NCBI GenBank assembly: GCA_036015235.1
Contig: CP107926.1
Coordinates: 3,786,001 to 3,850,000 of the forward strand
Direction of reading: 5' to 3'
Length of the DNA: 64,000 nt
Source: Streptomyces sp. NBC_00433
GTDB taxonomy: Bacteria > Actinomycetota > Actinomycetes > Streptomycetales > Streptomycetaceae
A model generated the notes under the pieces. It saw only the letters and a program-made list of their open reading frames with translations, was not told where the DNA came from and ran no database searches. How positions within the stretch are numbered: the first letter of the stretch is position 1; each line of letters starts with the position of its first letter. Both the position numbers and the translations under genes were made by a program. Below, piece after piece: positions 1 to 9,378 of the stretch.

Positions 1-114
1 GATCACCAAATGTAAGATCACGAAGCGATTTCGGTCACGTTGCAATCCAAACTTCCCAATATCCGGAGAAGTTGAGTACGGTAACCCGCTAGGTGACGCG
101 TTCACCGCCGGTGA

Positions 115-275
115 AAGTGCCGGCACCGCGCCACCTCCGCTCAATCCGGCCCAGGCCGGAACCGGGGACCCACCAAGAAGAATTGGGGTGAATCGGGACA
201 GACGCCATCAGGTGTCCGACCCGTAGGGCTACCTTTCCAGCCCGAACCCGACAGCTAACCCGGTCGGCGGTTCAC
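115..275 (+). ncRNA. ydaO-type c-di-AMP riboswitch
   Basis: The leader of the first NlpC/P60 gene has the conserved blocks of the ydaO/yuaA riboswitch in order: an ACCGGGGACCCA block at 160-171, TTGGGGTGAATCGG at 183-196, and CCGAACCCGACAGCTAACC at 242-260, just before the ribosome binding site at 276-283. Established knowledge: ydaO-class RNAs sense cyclic di-AMP, and in actinomycetes they sit before genes for cell-wall hydrolases and resuscitation-promoting factors, usually lowering expression when ligand is high. Boundaries are estimated by eye, and the promoter is not obvious. Confidence 0.9.
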
Positions 276-291
276 GGAAGGAGTCGCCTTC

Positions 292-1326
292 GTGGCGTCG
301 CACCGCAAGCCGCGTCCGCGGATACTCGCCTCGACCGCCCCCCGTGCGGCGGTCGGCGTCACCGCCGTGGCCATCGCCTCGGTCACCCTGCTCAGCGAGA
401 GCGCGAGCGCGGCGCCCGCCAAGCCCTCGATCACCGAGGTCAAGGCGCAGATCGACACCCTGAACCAGCAGGCCGAGGTCGCGACGCAGAATTACGACCA
501 GGCCAAGGAGCAGACGGACACGCAGCGCGCGAAGACCGACCAGCTGCTCGCGCAGGTCGCCCGGAAGACCGAGCAGATGAACGAGTCGCGCCGGGTGCTC
601 GGCCAGTTCGCCAGCGAGCAGTACCGCGACGGCGGCATCGACCAGACCGTGCAGCTGCTGCTCTCCGCCGACCCCGAGCAGTTCCTCAACCAGTCGCACA
701 TGGTCAGCCAGCTCTCCGCGACGCAGACCGACGCGCTGAAGAACTTCCAGATCCAGCAGGAGCAGGCGTCGATCCAGCGGGCGCAGGCCACCGCGAGCCT
801 GACCCAGCTCACCAACGCGCAGAAGACGCTGGCCACCCAGAAGAAGACGGTGCAGACCAAGCTGGCGGCCGCGCAGAAGCTGCTCAACAGCCTCACGGCT
901 GAGCAGCGCGCGAAGGTCGCGAGCATGAACAAGGGCTCGTCGTCGAAGTCCGACTACACCTACGACGGCCCCGCGACCGGCCGCGCCGCCGAGGCCATCG
1001 CCTTCGCCCTGGCCCAGCGCGGCAAGCCGTACGTCTACGGCGCCACCGGCCCCGGCTCCTTCGACTGCTCGGGCCTGACCCAGGCGGCCTACAAGGCGGC
1101 GGGCATCACCCTCGGGCGTACCACCTACGACCAGGTCAAGGACGGCGTCCCCGTCTCGAAGGCCGATCTGCGGCCCGGCGACCTGGTCTTCTTCTACTCG
1201 GGGATGTCCCACGTGGGCATCTACCTGGGCAACGGCAAGATCGTGCACGCCCCGCACACCGGTGCGGTCGTCGAGATCGCCCCGATGAGCTGGATGCCCT
1301 TCGCCACCGCCCGCCGCGTGGCCTGA
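292..1326 (+). CDS. Secreted NlpC/P60 peptidoglycan endopeptidase
   Basis: Predicted secreted peptidoglycan hydrolase (C40 family) of 344 residues that would cut stem peptides in the wall. It has a basic N-terminus and hydrophobic signal segment (about residues 18-42), a long Ala/Gln/Lys-rich coiled coil (about 45-205), and a C-terminal NlpC/P60 domain. Catalytic cysteine is in YDCSGLTQ-like FDCSGLTQ, and the histidines are in SHVGIYLGNG and IVHAPH. The GTG start is fixed by GGAAGGAG eight bases upstream, directly after the riboswitch. The coiled coil plus NlpC/P60 layout is that of RipA/PcsB-like hydrolases. It is paralogous to the next gene. Confidence 0.93.
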   Translation: MASHRKPRPRILASTAPRAAVGVTAVAIASVTLLSESASAAPAKPSITEVKAQIDTLNQQAEVATQNYDQAKEQTDTQRAKTDQLLAQVARKTEQMNESRRVLGQFASEQYRDGGIDQTVQLLLSADPEQFLNQSHMVSQLSATQTDALKNFQIQQEQASIQRAQATASLTQLTNAQKTLATQKKTVQTKLAAAQKLLNSLTAEQRAKVASMNKGSSSKSDYTYDGPATGRAAEAIAFALAQRGKPYVYGATGPGSFDCSGLTQAAYKAAGITLGRTTYDQVKDGVPVSKADLRPGDLVFFYSGMSHVGIYLGNGKIVHAPHTGAVVEIAPMSWMPFATARRVA

Positions 1327-1675
1327 CGGCCGCCGGCGGCCGCCCGGGGCCCCTCGCGGCGGCGCCCGCGCACTCGGCACAACCGAGGGGGCGCGCGCCG
1401 CGGAAACGGGCCTTCGGTCAGGCTGGGTCCGTTTCCGTCCCGCTCACCCGTCGAACGGCGGTCGCTTCCTTGCAGGGGACGACCGATTGAGGGCAGTCCC
1501 GGTCACCGTGTCCCGGTGCGCCCCCGGGCAGGTTTAGCGTCGCTCCTCAGGTGGCCGACACCCCACTGCCGTCCGACTCGGGCGGCACCGGCCGCCCCCG
1601 CCGAAGGCCCGGCGGTGACCTGCTCCCCCGTGCAGGCACCGCCGGGCCGTCCCTCGGAAGGAGTGACGGCCCGCG
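1327..1675. other. Intergenic region between the two NlpC/P60 genes
   Basis: No gene is seen. The region holds a hairpin pair described separately and ends with GGAAGGAG at 1656-1663, 12 bases before the ATG of the second hydrolase. Unlike the first gene, no ydaO-type blocks are visible, so the two paralogues appear to be regulated differently. Confidence 0.6.
1373..1437 (+). terminator. Possible terminator or stem-loop after the first NlpC/P60 gene
   Basis: Two inverted repeats lie 50-110 bases after the stop codon: CTCGG/CCGAG at 1373-1387 with a 5-base loop, and CGGAAACGG/CCGTTTCCG at 1401-1409 and 1429-1437, perfect over 9 bp with a 19-base loop. There is no T tract, as is common in streptomycetes. 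The second could instead be an operator for the downstream gene. Confidence 0.35.
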
Positions 1676-2806
1676 ATGGCCTCACACAGTCCCACCCGCA
1701 CGCACCGCGGGAAGCGCCCCGCCTTAACCGGCAGCGGCACCCCTGGCGCCCTCGACCCCACCGGCGGCGGCACCCGCCGCACCACCGCCCGGATCGGCGT
1801 CACCCTCGCGCTCGCGTCCGCCGCCTCTGTCTCGCTGCTCGGCGAGACCGGGCACGCGGCGCCGCAGCCCACCCCGGACCAGGTCAGGACGCAGGTGGCC
1901 GCGCTCTACCAGCAGGCGGAGCGGGCCACGGAGGACTACGACGGCGCCAAGGAGCAGGCCGACGCGGCGACTTCCGCGGTCTCCGCCCTCCAGGACCAAC
2001 TGGCCCGCAAGACCGCGAAGCTGAACAGCACCAGGGACGCGCTCGGCAATATCGCCGCCGCGCAGTACCGCTCGGGCGGTATCGACCCCCTGCTGCAGCT
2101 CGCGCTCAGCTCCACCCCCGACACGTATCTGGCACGGGCGTCCTATCTCGACCAGGCAGGCACCCAGCAGAGCACCGCGCTGGCGCAACTGGCCGTCCAG
2201 CAGCGGGACATCGCCGCCACCCGCGCACGGGCGCAGGACAAGCTCGCCGCGCTGCGGGACGCGCGGGCCAGGGTCGCGGACCACGAGCGCACCGTGAAGG
2301 CGAAACTCGCCGCCGCCCAGGCGCTGCTGGCGCAGCTGACCGCGGCCCAGCGGGCGGCCGTCGCGGCCGGCGAAGGCCCGGCCCCGGCGTCCGGCGAGCC
2401 CGCGACCGCGAACCGGGACACCGTGCGCGTCCCGTTCGCCTCGGTCTCCGCGCCCTCCCCGCGCGCCGCCCGTGCGGTGGCTTTCGCCTACGGCGCGCTG
2501 GGCCTGCCCTACGTGTGGGGCGCCACAGGACCGCACGCGTACGACTGCTCGGGCCTGACCCAGGCGGCCTGGCGTGCCGCGGGGGTGTCGCTCCCCCGCA
2601 CCACCGACACGCAGATCAACGCGGGCAGCCGCGTCCCCCGCTCCCGACTCCAGCCGGGGGACCTGGTGTTCTTCTACTCGGGTGCGAGCCATGTCGGCAT
2701 CTACATCGGCGGCGGCAACATGATCCACGCACCGCACCCCGGCGCGTCGGTCCGTGTCGCACCGATCAGCGAGATGCCTTTCGCCGGAGCGGTACGACCC
2801 GACTGA
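1676..2806 (+). CDS. Secreted NlpC/P60 peptidoglycan endopeptidase, second paralogue
   Basis: Second RipA-like hydrolase of 376 residues with the same architecture: signal segment near residues 38-62, coiled coil near 65-225, and C-terminal NlpC/P60 domain. The catalytic cysteine is in YDCSGLTQAA and the histidines in SHVGIYIGGG and MIHAPH. Codon 17 (1724-1726) is TTA, the rare leucine codon read only by the bldA tRNA in Streptomyces, so translation may be limited to late growth. GGAAGGAG is 12 bases before the ATG, rather far, which leaves slight doubt about the start. It could reflect duplication followed by a different control scheme. Confidence 0.92.
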   Translation: MASHSPTRTHRGKRPALTGSGTPGALDPTGGGTRRTTARIGVTLALASAASVSLLGETGHAAPQPTPDQVRTQVAALYQQAERATEDYDGAKEQADAATSAVSALQDQLARKTAKLNSTRDALGNIAAAQYRSGGIDPLLQLALSSTPDTYLARASYLDQAGTQQSTALAQLAVQQRDIAATRARAQDKLAALRDARARVADHERTVKAKLAAAQALLAQLTAAQRAAVAAGEGPAPASGEPATANRDTVRVPFASVSAPSPRAARAVAFAYGALGLPYVWGATGPHAYDCSGLTQAAWRAAGVSLPRTTDTQINAGSRVPRSRLQPGDLVFFYSGASHVGIYIGGGNMIHAPHPGASVRVAPISEMPFAGAVRPD

Positions 2807-2989
2807 GCCGGGGCTCGGTGATCGGGTTCTTCGCCAGGTCCGGCCCGACGCGGCTCCTGTCCACCTCGCCCGCGCGGATCTTCTGCCAGGCGCTGCCCGC
2901 GGTGCACCGTGCCGAATTCCGGGGCGAAATGTCCCGGCGCACGGTCCACTCGCCGCAGGGAGGCCGCCCGGCGCCGGCGCGGCCGGGAG

Positions 2990-3682
2990 TCAGACCAGCC
3001 GGCGGGCCGTCGCCCAGCGGGTCAGTTCGTGGCGGTTGGAGAGCTGGAGCTTGCGCAGCACCGCGGAGACGTGGGACTCGACGGTCTTCACCGAGATGAA
3101 GAGCTGCTTCGCGATCTCCTTGTACGCGTAGCCGCGGGCGATCAGGCGCAGGACCTGGCGTTCGCGCTGGGTGAGGCGGTCGAGGTCCTCGTCGACCGGC
3201 GGGGCGTCGGTGGAGGCGAAGGCGTCGAGGACGAAGCCGGCCAGGCGGGGGGAGAAGACGGCGTCGCCGTCGCGGACGCGGAAGATCGAGTTGATCAGGT
3301 CGGGGCCGGTGATGGTCTTGGTCACATAGCCCCGGGCGCCGCCGCGGATGACGCCGATGACGTCCTCGGCCGCGTCGGAGACGGACAGCGCGAGGAAGCG
3401 CACCGGGTGGTCGGGGTCGGCGGCCAGGGCGGCGCAGCGGCGCAGCACCTCGACGCCGCCGCCGCCGGGGAGGTGGACGTCGAGCAGCACGACCTCGGGG
3501 CGGGTGGCGGTGACCACGGTCACCGCCTGGTCGACGTCGGCGGCCTCGCCGACGACCTCGACACCGGTCTCCGCGGTGGCGCCGATCTCGGCCTGCACTC
3601 CGGTGCGGAACATCCGGTGGTCGTCCACCAGGACCACCCTGACGTGCCGTTCCCCCTGCGGGGCCGATTCCGTGTCCGTCAT
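2990..3682 (-). CDS. LuxR/NarL-family response regulator
   Basis: Two-component response regulator of 230 residues. The receiver has the acidic pair Asp20-Asp21 and the phospho-acceptor Asp68 in VVLLDVHLPG. The C-terminal LuxR-type helix-turn-helix reads LTQRERQVLRLIARGYAYKEIA and SVKTVESHVSAVLRKL. Its ATG overlaps the stop codon of the kinase gene by four bases (ATGA), so the two are translationally coupled and form a cognate pair. Likely targets include the divergent PspC-domain gene, whose upstream region carries phased direct repeats. Confidence 0.93.
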   Translation of the reverse strand: MTDTESAPQGERHVRVVLVDDHRMFRTGVQAEIGATAETGVEVVGEAADVDQAVTVVTATRPEVVLLDVHLPGGGGVEVLRRCAALAADPDHPVRFLALSVSDAAEDVIGVIRGGARGYVTKTITGPDLINSIFRVRDGDAVFSPRLAGFVLDAFASTDAPPVDEDLDRLTQRERQVLRLIARGYAYKEIAKQLFISVKTVESHVSAVLRKLQLSNRHELTRWATARRLV

Positions 3683-5034
3683 GCCGTCACCCTCTCCATC
3701 TCAAGTTCGACTTCGGTGCCGCCGCCCGGCGCGGGGCGCAGCCGCGCCTCGCCCCCGTTGCGCCGCATCCGGCCGATGATCGATTCCCTGACGCCCATCC
3801 GGTCGTCCGGCACGGCGTCGAGGTCGAAGCCGGGCCCGTGGTCGCGTACCGACACGAAGACCTGGGTGTCCTCGACCTCGGCGTAGACCTGCACGGCCCC
3901 CCCGCCACCGTACTTGGCGCCGTTCACCATGGCTTCCCGCGCGGCCTGCATCGTCGCGACGAGGCGGTCGTCCAGCGGGCAGTCGCCGACGCAGACGACC
4001 TCGACCGGCACCCCGTGCGCGTCCTCCACCTCTGCGGCGGCGGCCCGCACCGCGTCGGCCAGCGTCGTCGGCTCGTCGTCGCGGCCGGTGCCCTCGGGGC
4101 GGTAGAGCCAGGCGCGCAGCTCGCGCTCCTGGGCGCGGGCCAGCCGGGAGACCTCGCGGGGGTCGTCGGCATTGCGCTGGATCAGGGTGAGGGTGTGCAG
4201 GACCGAGTCGTGCACGTGGGCGGCGACCTCGGCCCGCTCCTGGGCGCGGATACGCATGAGCCGCTCCGCCGACAGGTCCTGCGTCATCCGCACCAGGTAC
4301 GGGCCGGCGATCAGCGCGACACCGACCAGGACGGCGAGCGCGGCCTGCAGGATGCCGCCGAGGTGGGTGCCGGTGCCGCGCACCACGATGAAGCCGGTCA
4401 CGCCGGCGATGACCAGCGCGACACCGCCGGCCGCCCGCACCAGCGGCCAGAAGCGCTTGCCGTGGCTCATCTCGACCCAGCGGGCCTTGCGGGCGTTGTC
4501 GGCCTGCCGCCACACCAGGGCCACCCCGAGCCCGACGATCAGCAGCGGCCACACGGCGCGGTTGGCGGCGCCGAGGTTGAGGTTGTCGATGAGGATGCCG
4601 GTGCCGATCGCGAGCGCGATCAGCGCCATGACCTGGCCCTTGTCGGGGCGCTTGCCGGCCAGCCAGGAGCGGGCGTCGCGCGGCTCCTTCGCCTCGGCGA
4701 CACCGCCGATGCCGAGCGGCACGAAGAACCAGAAGACGGCGTAGAGCAGCACACCGATGCCGTTGAAGGCGGCGAGCACCAGGAAGAGCACCCGCACCCA
4801 CAGCACGGGCAGCCCGAGGTGCCCGGCGAGTCCGCGGGCGACGCCGCCGACCATCCGGCCCTCGGAGCTGCGGTAGAGCTTGCGCACCCCGGGATCGGCG
4901 GACTCCGGCGGGTTGAGGAAGGACGCCCCGGTGCGGCCGCCGCCGGGCGCGCCCGGCGGCGGACCGGCGGGCGTCCGCGCCCCGCCGCCCGGCGGTCCCG
5001 TGTGCGCCCCGGACGGGGCACTGCTCGCTGACAT
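3679..5034 (-). CDS. PspC-domain sensor histidine kinase
   Basis: Membrane histidine kinase of 451 residues. After a Pro/Gly-rich N-terminus it has a PspC domain with its own hydrophobic segment (about residues 52-110), further membrane segments near 135-152, 160-175, 203-218 and 230-247, a HisKA_3-type dimerisation segment with phospho-acceptor His275 in HVHDSVLHTL, and a C-terminal ATPase domain with DHGPGFDLD. PspC modules occur in envelope-stress sensing proteins; the stimulus here is inferred, not shown. Start is ATG 5034; an in-frame GTG at 5049 would add five residues. It is divergent from another PspC gene. Confidence 0.92.
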   Translation of the reverse strand: MSASSAPSGAHTGPPGGGARTPAGPPPGAPGGGRTGASFLNPPESADPGVRKLYRSSEGRMVGGVARGLAGHLGLPVLWVRVLFLVLAAFNGIGVLLYAVFWFFVPLGIGGVAEAKEPRDARSWLAGKRPDKGQVMALIALAIGTGILIDNLNLGAANRAVWPLLIVGLGVALVWRQADNARKARWVEMSHGKRFWPLVRAAGGVALVIAGVTGFIVVRGTGTHLGGILQAALAVLVGVALIAGPYLVRMTQDLSAERLMRIRAQERAEVAAHVHDSVLHTLTLIQRNADDPREVSRLARAQERELRAWLYRPEGTGRDDEPTTLADAVRAAAAEVEDAHGVPVEVVCVGDCPLDDRLVATMQAAREAMVNGAKYGGGGAVQVYAEVEDTQVFVSVRDHGPGFDLDAVPDDRMGVRESIIGRMRRNGGEARLRPAPGGGTEVELEMERVTA

Positions 5035-5070
5035 ACCCCCGATCGTCACACGTACGGCCCCGTCAAGGCA

Positions 5071-5138
5071 TCAGGGTCGATCCCCCAAGGGTTGCCCCGG
5101 GTGGCGGACCAGGGTCGGATCAGGGTCCTACCAGGGTC
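5071..5138. promoter_or_regulatory. Phased CAGGGTC direct repeats between divergent PspC genes
   Basis: The 150-base divergent region holds (T/C)CAGGGTC at 5109-5116, 5120-5127 and 5131-5138, exactly 11 bp apart, and a fourth copy at 5071-5078. Helical phasing of direct repeats is typical of response regulator binding. The natural candidate is the LuxR-type regulator encoded by the adjacent kinase-regulator operon. Promoter boxes are not clear. Confidence 0.5.
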
Positions 5139-5182
5139 GGGGCGGGTGCCGGGCGGCGCCGGGACCGGCCACCATGGTGGGT

Positions 5183-6484
5183 ATGACGCACGAGCCGCAC
5201 GACGAGGCAGCACCGGCCGGTGCCACCCGCGCCACCGCAGCGGAGGAGCCGGCGCCCGCGGAGGGCGGGCGCCGGCCGCGTATCACCCGGGGCCGGGAGC
5301 ACAAGGTGCTGGCCGGCGTCTGCGACGGAGCGGGCCGCTACTTCGGCGTCGACCCGGTGATCTTCCGCATCGTGCTGGCCCTGCTGTCGCTGACCGGCGG
5401 CATAGGTCTGATCATCTACGGCATGGGCTGGCTGGTCGTCACGCAGGAGGGCGAGGAGCAGAGCGAGGCGCACCGGCTGATGTCCGGCCGGATCGAGGGG
5501 GCGCCGCTGACCGCGGTGCTGATGACGCTGGTCGGCTGCGGCCTCTACGCCTCGATGCTCGGCAATGGCGCCAACCAGGCCTTCTCGCTGATCCTGCTGT
5601 TCGCCACCGCGGGCGCCGTCTACTGGTCGATGCAGCGCAGGCGGGCGCCGGGCGAGACGGCCTCGCCGGCGGCGGCCGCGGCCGTGGTGGACGCGCCGCC
5701 GGCCGTGCAGGCGCCGCCGGAGCCCGGCGGGTCGCCGTCCTGGTGGCGCGACCCGCTGTCGAAGGAGCCGCCGCACTATCTGTGGGGCCCGGACGACGGG
5801 CCGTACGGCGACACCGACCGGCAGGCGTGGCGGGACCGGAAGAAGGCGGTCAGGGCGGGGCAGGAGCGCAACTGGCCCTTCGCGCTGGCGGTCCTCCTGC
5901 TGACGGTGACGGCGCTCGCGGTCGGCACCGGGGTGTCCTGGCCCTACCAACCGGTGCGCGCCAGCCTGGAGATCGGCCTGGCGTCGGCGCTCGGCGTGCT
6001 GGGCACGGCCTTCCTGGTCGGGTCCTTCGCCGGGCGGGCCAGGGGCGGCACCGCCTTCTTCTCGGTGCTGACGCTGGCCGCGCTGGTCGGCACGACCGCG
6101 CTGCCCAGGACCGGCCACGGCGTGGGCACCACCACCTGGCGCCCGGTCACCGCGGCGGGCGTGCACCAGCTGTACGAGCGCGGCACCGGCCGCGGCCTGC
6201 TCGACCTGCGCGCGCTCCCGCTGGACGGCGGCACCGTGCGCACCCGCCTGAAGGTGGGCGCGGGCCGGGCGGAAGTGCTGCTGCCCCCGGGCGCCACCGT
6301 GGTGCTCGACTACGACCTCGGCATCGGCGAGACCGTGCTGCCGGGAAAGGTGAACGACGGCGTGGACGTCAAGACCGGACAGCACCGCACGGTGACGCTG
6401 AGCCCGCCCGCGGGCACCGTGTCGACCGGCACCCTCGACCTCCAGGTCGAGGTCGGCGTCGGCCAGGTCAAGGTGGTCCGGTGA
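5183..6484 (+). CDS. PspC-domain membrane protein
   Basis: Membrane protein of 433 residues with an N-terminal PspC domain (about residues 32-95, [16 protein letters not shown] followed by a hydrophobic stretch), then about five further membrane segments (two near 110-145, others near 235-305), and a C-terminal soluble domain rich in short hydrophobic strands ([21 protein letters not shown]) resembling the adhesin-like/LiaF-type C-terminal fold. Such proteins pair with PspC-type kinases in envelope-stress systems, which fits the divergent kinase-regulator operon. ATG 5183 was chosen; ATG 5174 would add three residues. Its stop overlaps the next GTG. Confidence 0.85.
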   Translation: MTHEPHDEAAPAGATRATAAEEPAPAEGGRRPRITRGREHKVLAGVCDGAGRYFGVDPVIFRIVLALLSLTGGIGLIIYGMGWLVVTQEGEEQSEAHRLMSGRIEGAPLTAVLMTLVGCGLYASMLGNGANQAFSLILLFATAGAVYWSMQRRRAPGETASPAAAAAVVDAPPAVQAPPEPGGSPSWWRDPLSKEPPHYLWGPDDGPYGDTDRQAWRDRKKAVRAGQERNWPFALAVLLLTVTALAVGTGVSWPYQPVRASLEIGLASALGVLGTAFLVGSFAGRARGGTAFFSVLTLAALVGTTALPRTGHGVGTTTWRPVTAAGVHQLYERGTGRGLLDLRALPLDGGTVRTRLKVGAGRAEVLLPPGATVVLDYDLGIGETVLPGKVNDGVDVKTGQHRTVTLSPPAGTVSTGTLDLQVEVGVGQVKVVR

Positions 6485-6699
6485 GACGGCACCGCTTCGA
6501 ACCCGCGGCCCTGGTCATGGGCCTGGTCCTGATCACCCTGACGGTCTTCTTCCTGCTGGACGCGGGCGGCGTGTGGGACCTGCGCCCCTCCCGCTCCGGC
6601 CCGCTGGCCGTCGGCGGCCTGGCACTGGCCGCCGCGGCCGGCGTCGTCACGCAGGCGGCGCGGTCCGTACGGGCCCGCCGTGCGCGGCGGCGCCCGTAG
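6481..6699 (+). CDS. Small two-span membrane protein
   Basis: A 72-residue protein starting at a GTG that overlaps the previous stop codon (GTGA), so it is translationally coupled to the PspC gene. It has two hydrophobic segments (LVMGLVLITLTVFFLL and GPLAVGGLALAAAAGVVTQAA) and an Arg-rich C-terminus. No family is recognised with confidence. Tight coupling suggests an accessory subunit of the PspC system. It overlaps the convergent DoxX gene by about 50 bases at the 3' ends. Confidence 0.75.
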   Translation: MRRHRFEPAALVMGLVLITLTVFFLLDAGGVWDLRPSRSGPLAVGGLALAAAAGVVTQAARSVRARRARRRP

Positions 6700-7204
6700 C
6701 CTCCGCGGTGCGCATCCCCGGCACGGCCCCGGCCTGCCGGCGGCGGCGCAGCCACCAGTCGAGGGACACGGTGGGCGCCCCGGCGAGCACCAGCGGCAGC
6801 CACGCCATCAGATAGGCCAGGTCGTTGCCGTAGTAGTACGGCGAGGTGGACCAGCTCACGGTCAGCCACAGGCTCAGCGAGATCGCCGCACCGCCGGCCG
6901 CCGCCACCCGCCCGAGCAGCCCGAACAGCGTCCCGAGGCCGACCGCCAGCTCACCGAGCGCTATGGCGTACCCGAAGGGGTGCGGCGCCTTCAGCGCGAG
7001 GTCGATCATCCCGGGGATCGCGGCCGAGTCGTGCGACCCGTGCAGGATCTGCACCAGCGACCCGTTGGCACCGTCGGAGAAGAAGGTGTCGCTGGTCAGC
7101 TTGTCCAGGCCGGCGTAGATGAAGGTCACCCCGAGGAAGACCCGCAACGGCAGCAGGGCATGGCGCCGGGCGGTCTCCCGCCAGCTGTCGATGGTGTCGC
7201 GCAT
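6647..7204 (-). CDS. DoxX-family membrane protein
   Basis: Four-span membrane protein of 185 residues, with LPLRVFLGVTFIYAGLDKL near the start and further hydrophobic segments near residues 66-88, 95-112 and 120-140. This is the DoxX/SURF4-like layout, a family implicated in membrane redox or quinone-linked detoxification in mycobacteria; the reaction here is unknown. The ATG is preceded by GGGAG. The 3' end runs convergently into the small membrane protein gene. Confidence 0.85.
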   Translation of the reverse strand: MRDTIDSWRETARRHALLPLRVFLGVTFIYAGLDKLTSDTFFSDGANGSLVQILHGSHDSAAIPGMIDLALKAPHPFGYAIALGELAVGLGTLFGLLGRVAAAGGAAISLSLWLTVSWSTSPYYYGNDLAYLMAWLPLVLAGAPTVSLDWWLRRRRQAGAVPGMRTAEATGAAAHGGPVRTAPPA

Positions 7205-7355
7205 CGTCTCCCGCCTTTCCCGCCGCGCGCGTCTCGTCGACCGGAAGGGGCCTTCCGTTGCGCGGGCGTCCGACAGTCATACGTACACCAGCACGCTGTG
7301 ACTCACCCGGACAGGGAGAAGACCGGGAAATTCACCCGGGGAGGCCGCCTGGCGG

Positions 7356-8960
7356 CTACTCCCACTCGATGGTGCCCGGCGGCTTGCTCGTGATGTCGAG
7401 CGTGACCCGGTTGACGTCCTTGACCTCGTTGGTGATGCGGGTGGAGATACGGGCCAGGGTGTCGTAGGGCAGCCGGGACCAGTCGGCGGTCATCGCGTCC
7501 TCGGAGGAGACCGGGCGCAGCACGATGGGGTGGCCGTAGGTGCGGCCGTCGCCCTGGACGCCGACCGAGCGGACGTCGGCGAGCAGCACGACGGGGCACT
7601 GCCAGATCTCCCGGTCGAGGCCGGCCGCGGTCAGCTCCTCGCGGGCGATCGCGTCGGCCTCGCGGAGCAGGTCGAGGCGGTCGCGGGTGACCTCGCCGAC
7701 GATGCGGATGCCCAGGCCGGGGCCGGGGAAGGGCTGCCGCTGGACGATCTCCTCGGGCAGGCCCAGCTCCTGGCCGACCATCCTGACCTCGTCCTTGAAG
7801 AGCTTGCGCAGCGGTTCGACCAGCTGGAATTCCAGGTCCTCGGGGAGGCCGCCGACATTGTGGTGGGACTTGATGTTGGCGGTGCCGGTGCCGCCGCCGG
7901 ACTCCACCACGTCGGGGTAGAGGGTGCCCTGGACCAGGAATTCCACCGGGTGGTCGCCGGGCGCCTCGGCCACGATCTCGGCCTGCGCCTGCTCGAAGAC
8001 CCGGATGAACTCCCGGCCGATGATCTTGCGCTTCTGCTCCGGGTCGGACACCCCGGCCAGCGCGGCCAGGAAGCGCTCGGAGGCGTCCACGACCTTGAGC
8101 TGCACCCCGGTCGCGGCCACGAAGTCCTTCTCGACCTGCTCGGTCTCGCCCTTGCGCATCAGCCCGTGGTCGACGTAGACGCAGGTCAGCTGGCTGCCGA
8201 TGGCCTTCTGGACCAGGGCGGCCGCGACAGCGGAGTCGACGCCGCCGGACAGGCCGCAGATCGCCCGGCTGCTGCCGACCTGGGCGCGGATCAGCGCGAC
8301 CTGCTCGTCCACCACGTTGGTGGTCGTCCAGGTCGGGGCCAGGCCCGCGCCGCGGTAGAGGAAGTGCTCGAGGATCTGCTGGCCGTGCGCGGTGTGCAGC
8401 ACCTCGGGGTGGTACTGCACGCCGTAGAGCCGCTTCTCGTCGTTCTCGAAGGCGGCGACCGGGACGACGTCGGTGGACGCGGTCACGGTGAAGCCCTCGG
8501 GCGCGGCCGAGCACGCGTCGCCGTGCGACATCCACACCGACTGCTCGTCGGGGGTGCCCTCGAAGAGCGTCGAGGCGGGCCTGGACACGGTCAGCTCCGT
8601 ACGCCCGTATTCGCGCGCCCCGGTGTTGTCGACGGTGCCGCCCAGCGTCGTCGCCATCAGCTGGAAGCCGTAGCACATGCCGAAGACCGGCACCCCGGCC
8701 TCGAACAGCGCCCGGTCCAGCGTCGGCGCGCCCGGCTCGTAGACCGACGAGGGGCCGCCGGACAGGATGACCGCCTTCGGGCCCTTGGCCAGCATCTCGG
8801 CGACCGGCATGGTCGAGGGCACGATCTCGCTGTAGACCCGCGCCTCACGCACCCGGCGGGCGATGAGCTGGGCATACTGCGCCCCGAAGTCGACGACGAG
8901 GACGGTGTCCGTCGCGGCCTCGGTGCTGGGGTCGGGGGCGGCGGGGGTCGCAGATGCCAC
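7356..8960 (-). CDS. guaA: GMP synthase (glutamine-hydrolysing)
   Basis: Makes GMP from XMP, glutamine and ATP, the last step of de novo guanine nucleotide synthesis; guaB and guaB3 lie about 16 kb away. The 534 residues comprise a class I glutamine amidotransferase domain (nucleophile Cys in [10 protein letters not shown], catalytic His and Glu in QYHPEV), an ATP pyrophosphatase domain with the P-loop [10 protein letters not shown], and a C-terminal dimerisation domain ending TIEWE. The GTG start was chosen because GGAAGG lies eight bases upstream and the length matches the family; the frame stays open for another 68 codons upstream but without homology. Confidence 0.97.
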   Translation of the reverse strand: MASATPAAPDPSTEAATDTVLVVDFGAQYAQLIARRVREARVYSEIVPSTMPVAEMLAKGPKAVILSGGPSSVYEPGAPTLDRALFEAGVPVFGMCYGFQLMATTLGGTVDNTGAREYGRTELTVSRPASTLFEGTPDEQSVWMSHGDACSAAPEGFTVTASTDVVPVAAFENDEKRLYGVQYHPEVLHTAHGQQILEHFLYRGAGLAPTWTTTNVVDEQVALIRAQVGSSRAICGLSGGVDSAVAAALVQKAIGSQLTCVYVDHGLMRKGETEQVEKDFVAATGVQLKVVDASERFLAALAGVSDPEQKRKIIGREFIRVFEQAQAEIVAEAPGDHPVEFLVQGTLYPDVVESGGGTGTANIKSHHNVGGLPEDLEFQLVEPLRKLFKDEVRMVGQELGLPEEIVQRQPFPGPGLGIRIVGEVTRDRLDLLREADAIAREELTAAGLDREIWQCPVVLLADVRSVGVQGDGRTYGHPIVLRPVSSEDAMTADWSRLPYDTLARISTRITNEVKDVNRVTLDITSKPPGTIEWE

Positions 8961-9378
8961 GGGCTGCCTTCCGGCGGTTGCTGCAATGGGGTCGGGTGCC
9001 AATTCTACCGTCGCCCCGATCGGCCCCATGACCCCGCACACCCCGGGGACCCTTTCGAGGGGGATCACCCAAACGGCACGTGACCGGCCGACGGCCCCTT
9101 CGTTGGAGGTGGTGTCCGTGCCAGCCAGGGGCGGCAACCCGACACCACGCGTGGAAATGGACACCGCCCAGACGCAGCTGGGCGGGGTGTGACCGGTGCG
9201 ATGAGGCGGCCCGCAGCGATGCGCCCGCCGTGGGACCTCGCGCCGGCGCCAGTGACCGGACGGCAGGGGACAGCAGCCCGGTCACGATGGGTAAAGAGGC
9301 GGTCGGTACCGGGGACGCTCGGAACCGGCCGCTCTGCGAAGAGAAGACCGCGAAGCACACATTACAGCTTGTTCTGGG
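8961..9378. other. Intergenic region upstream of guaA
   Basis: This 418-base stretch between the 3' end of the oxidoreductase gene and guaA has no convincing gene; short open frames in it lack good ribosome binding sites and recognisable sequence. A possible guaA -10 box, TAGAAT on the minus strand, lies at 9002-9007, about 42 bases before the start codon; no good -35 box accompanies it. Confidence 0.45.

Noticed and set aside
229-1380. Long open frame on the minus strand across the first NlpC/P60 gene
   Set aside because: It mirrors the codon bias of the real gene, has Arg/Gly/Leu-rich low-complexity translation and no ribosome binding site; the plus-strand frame has clear catalytic motifs.
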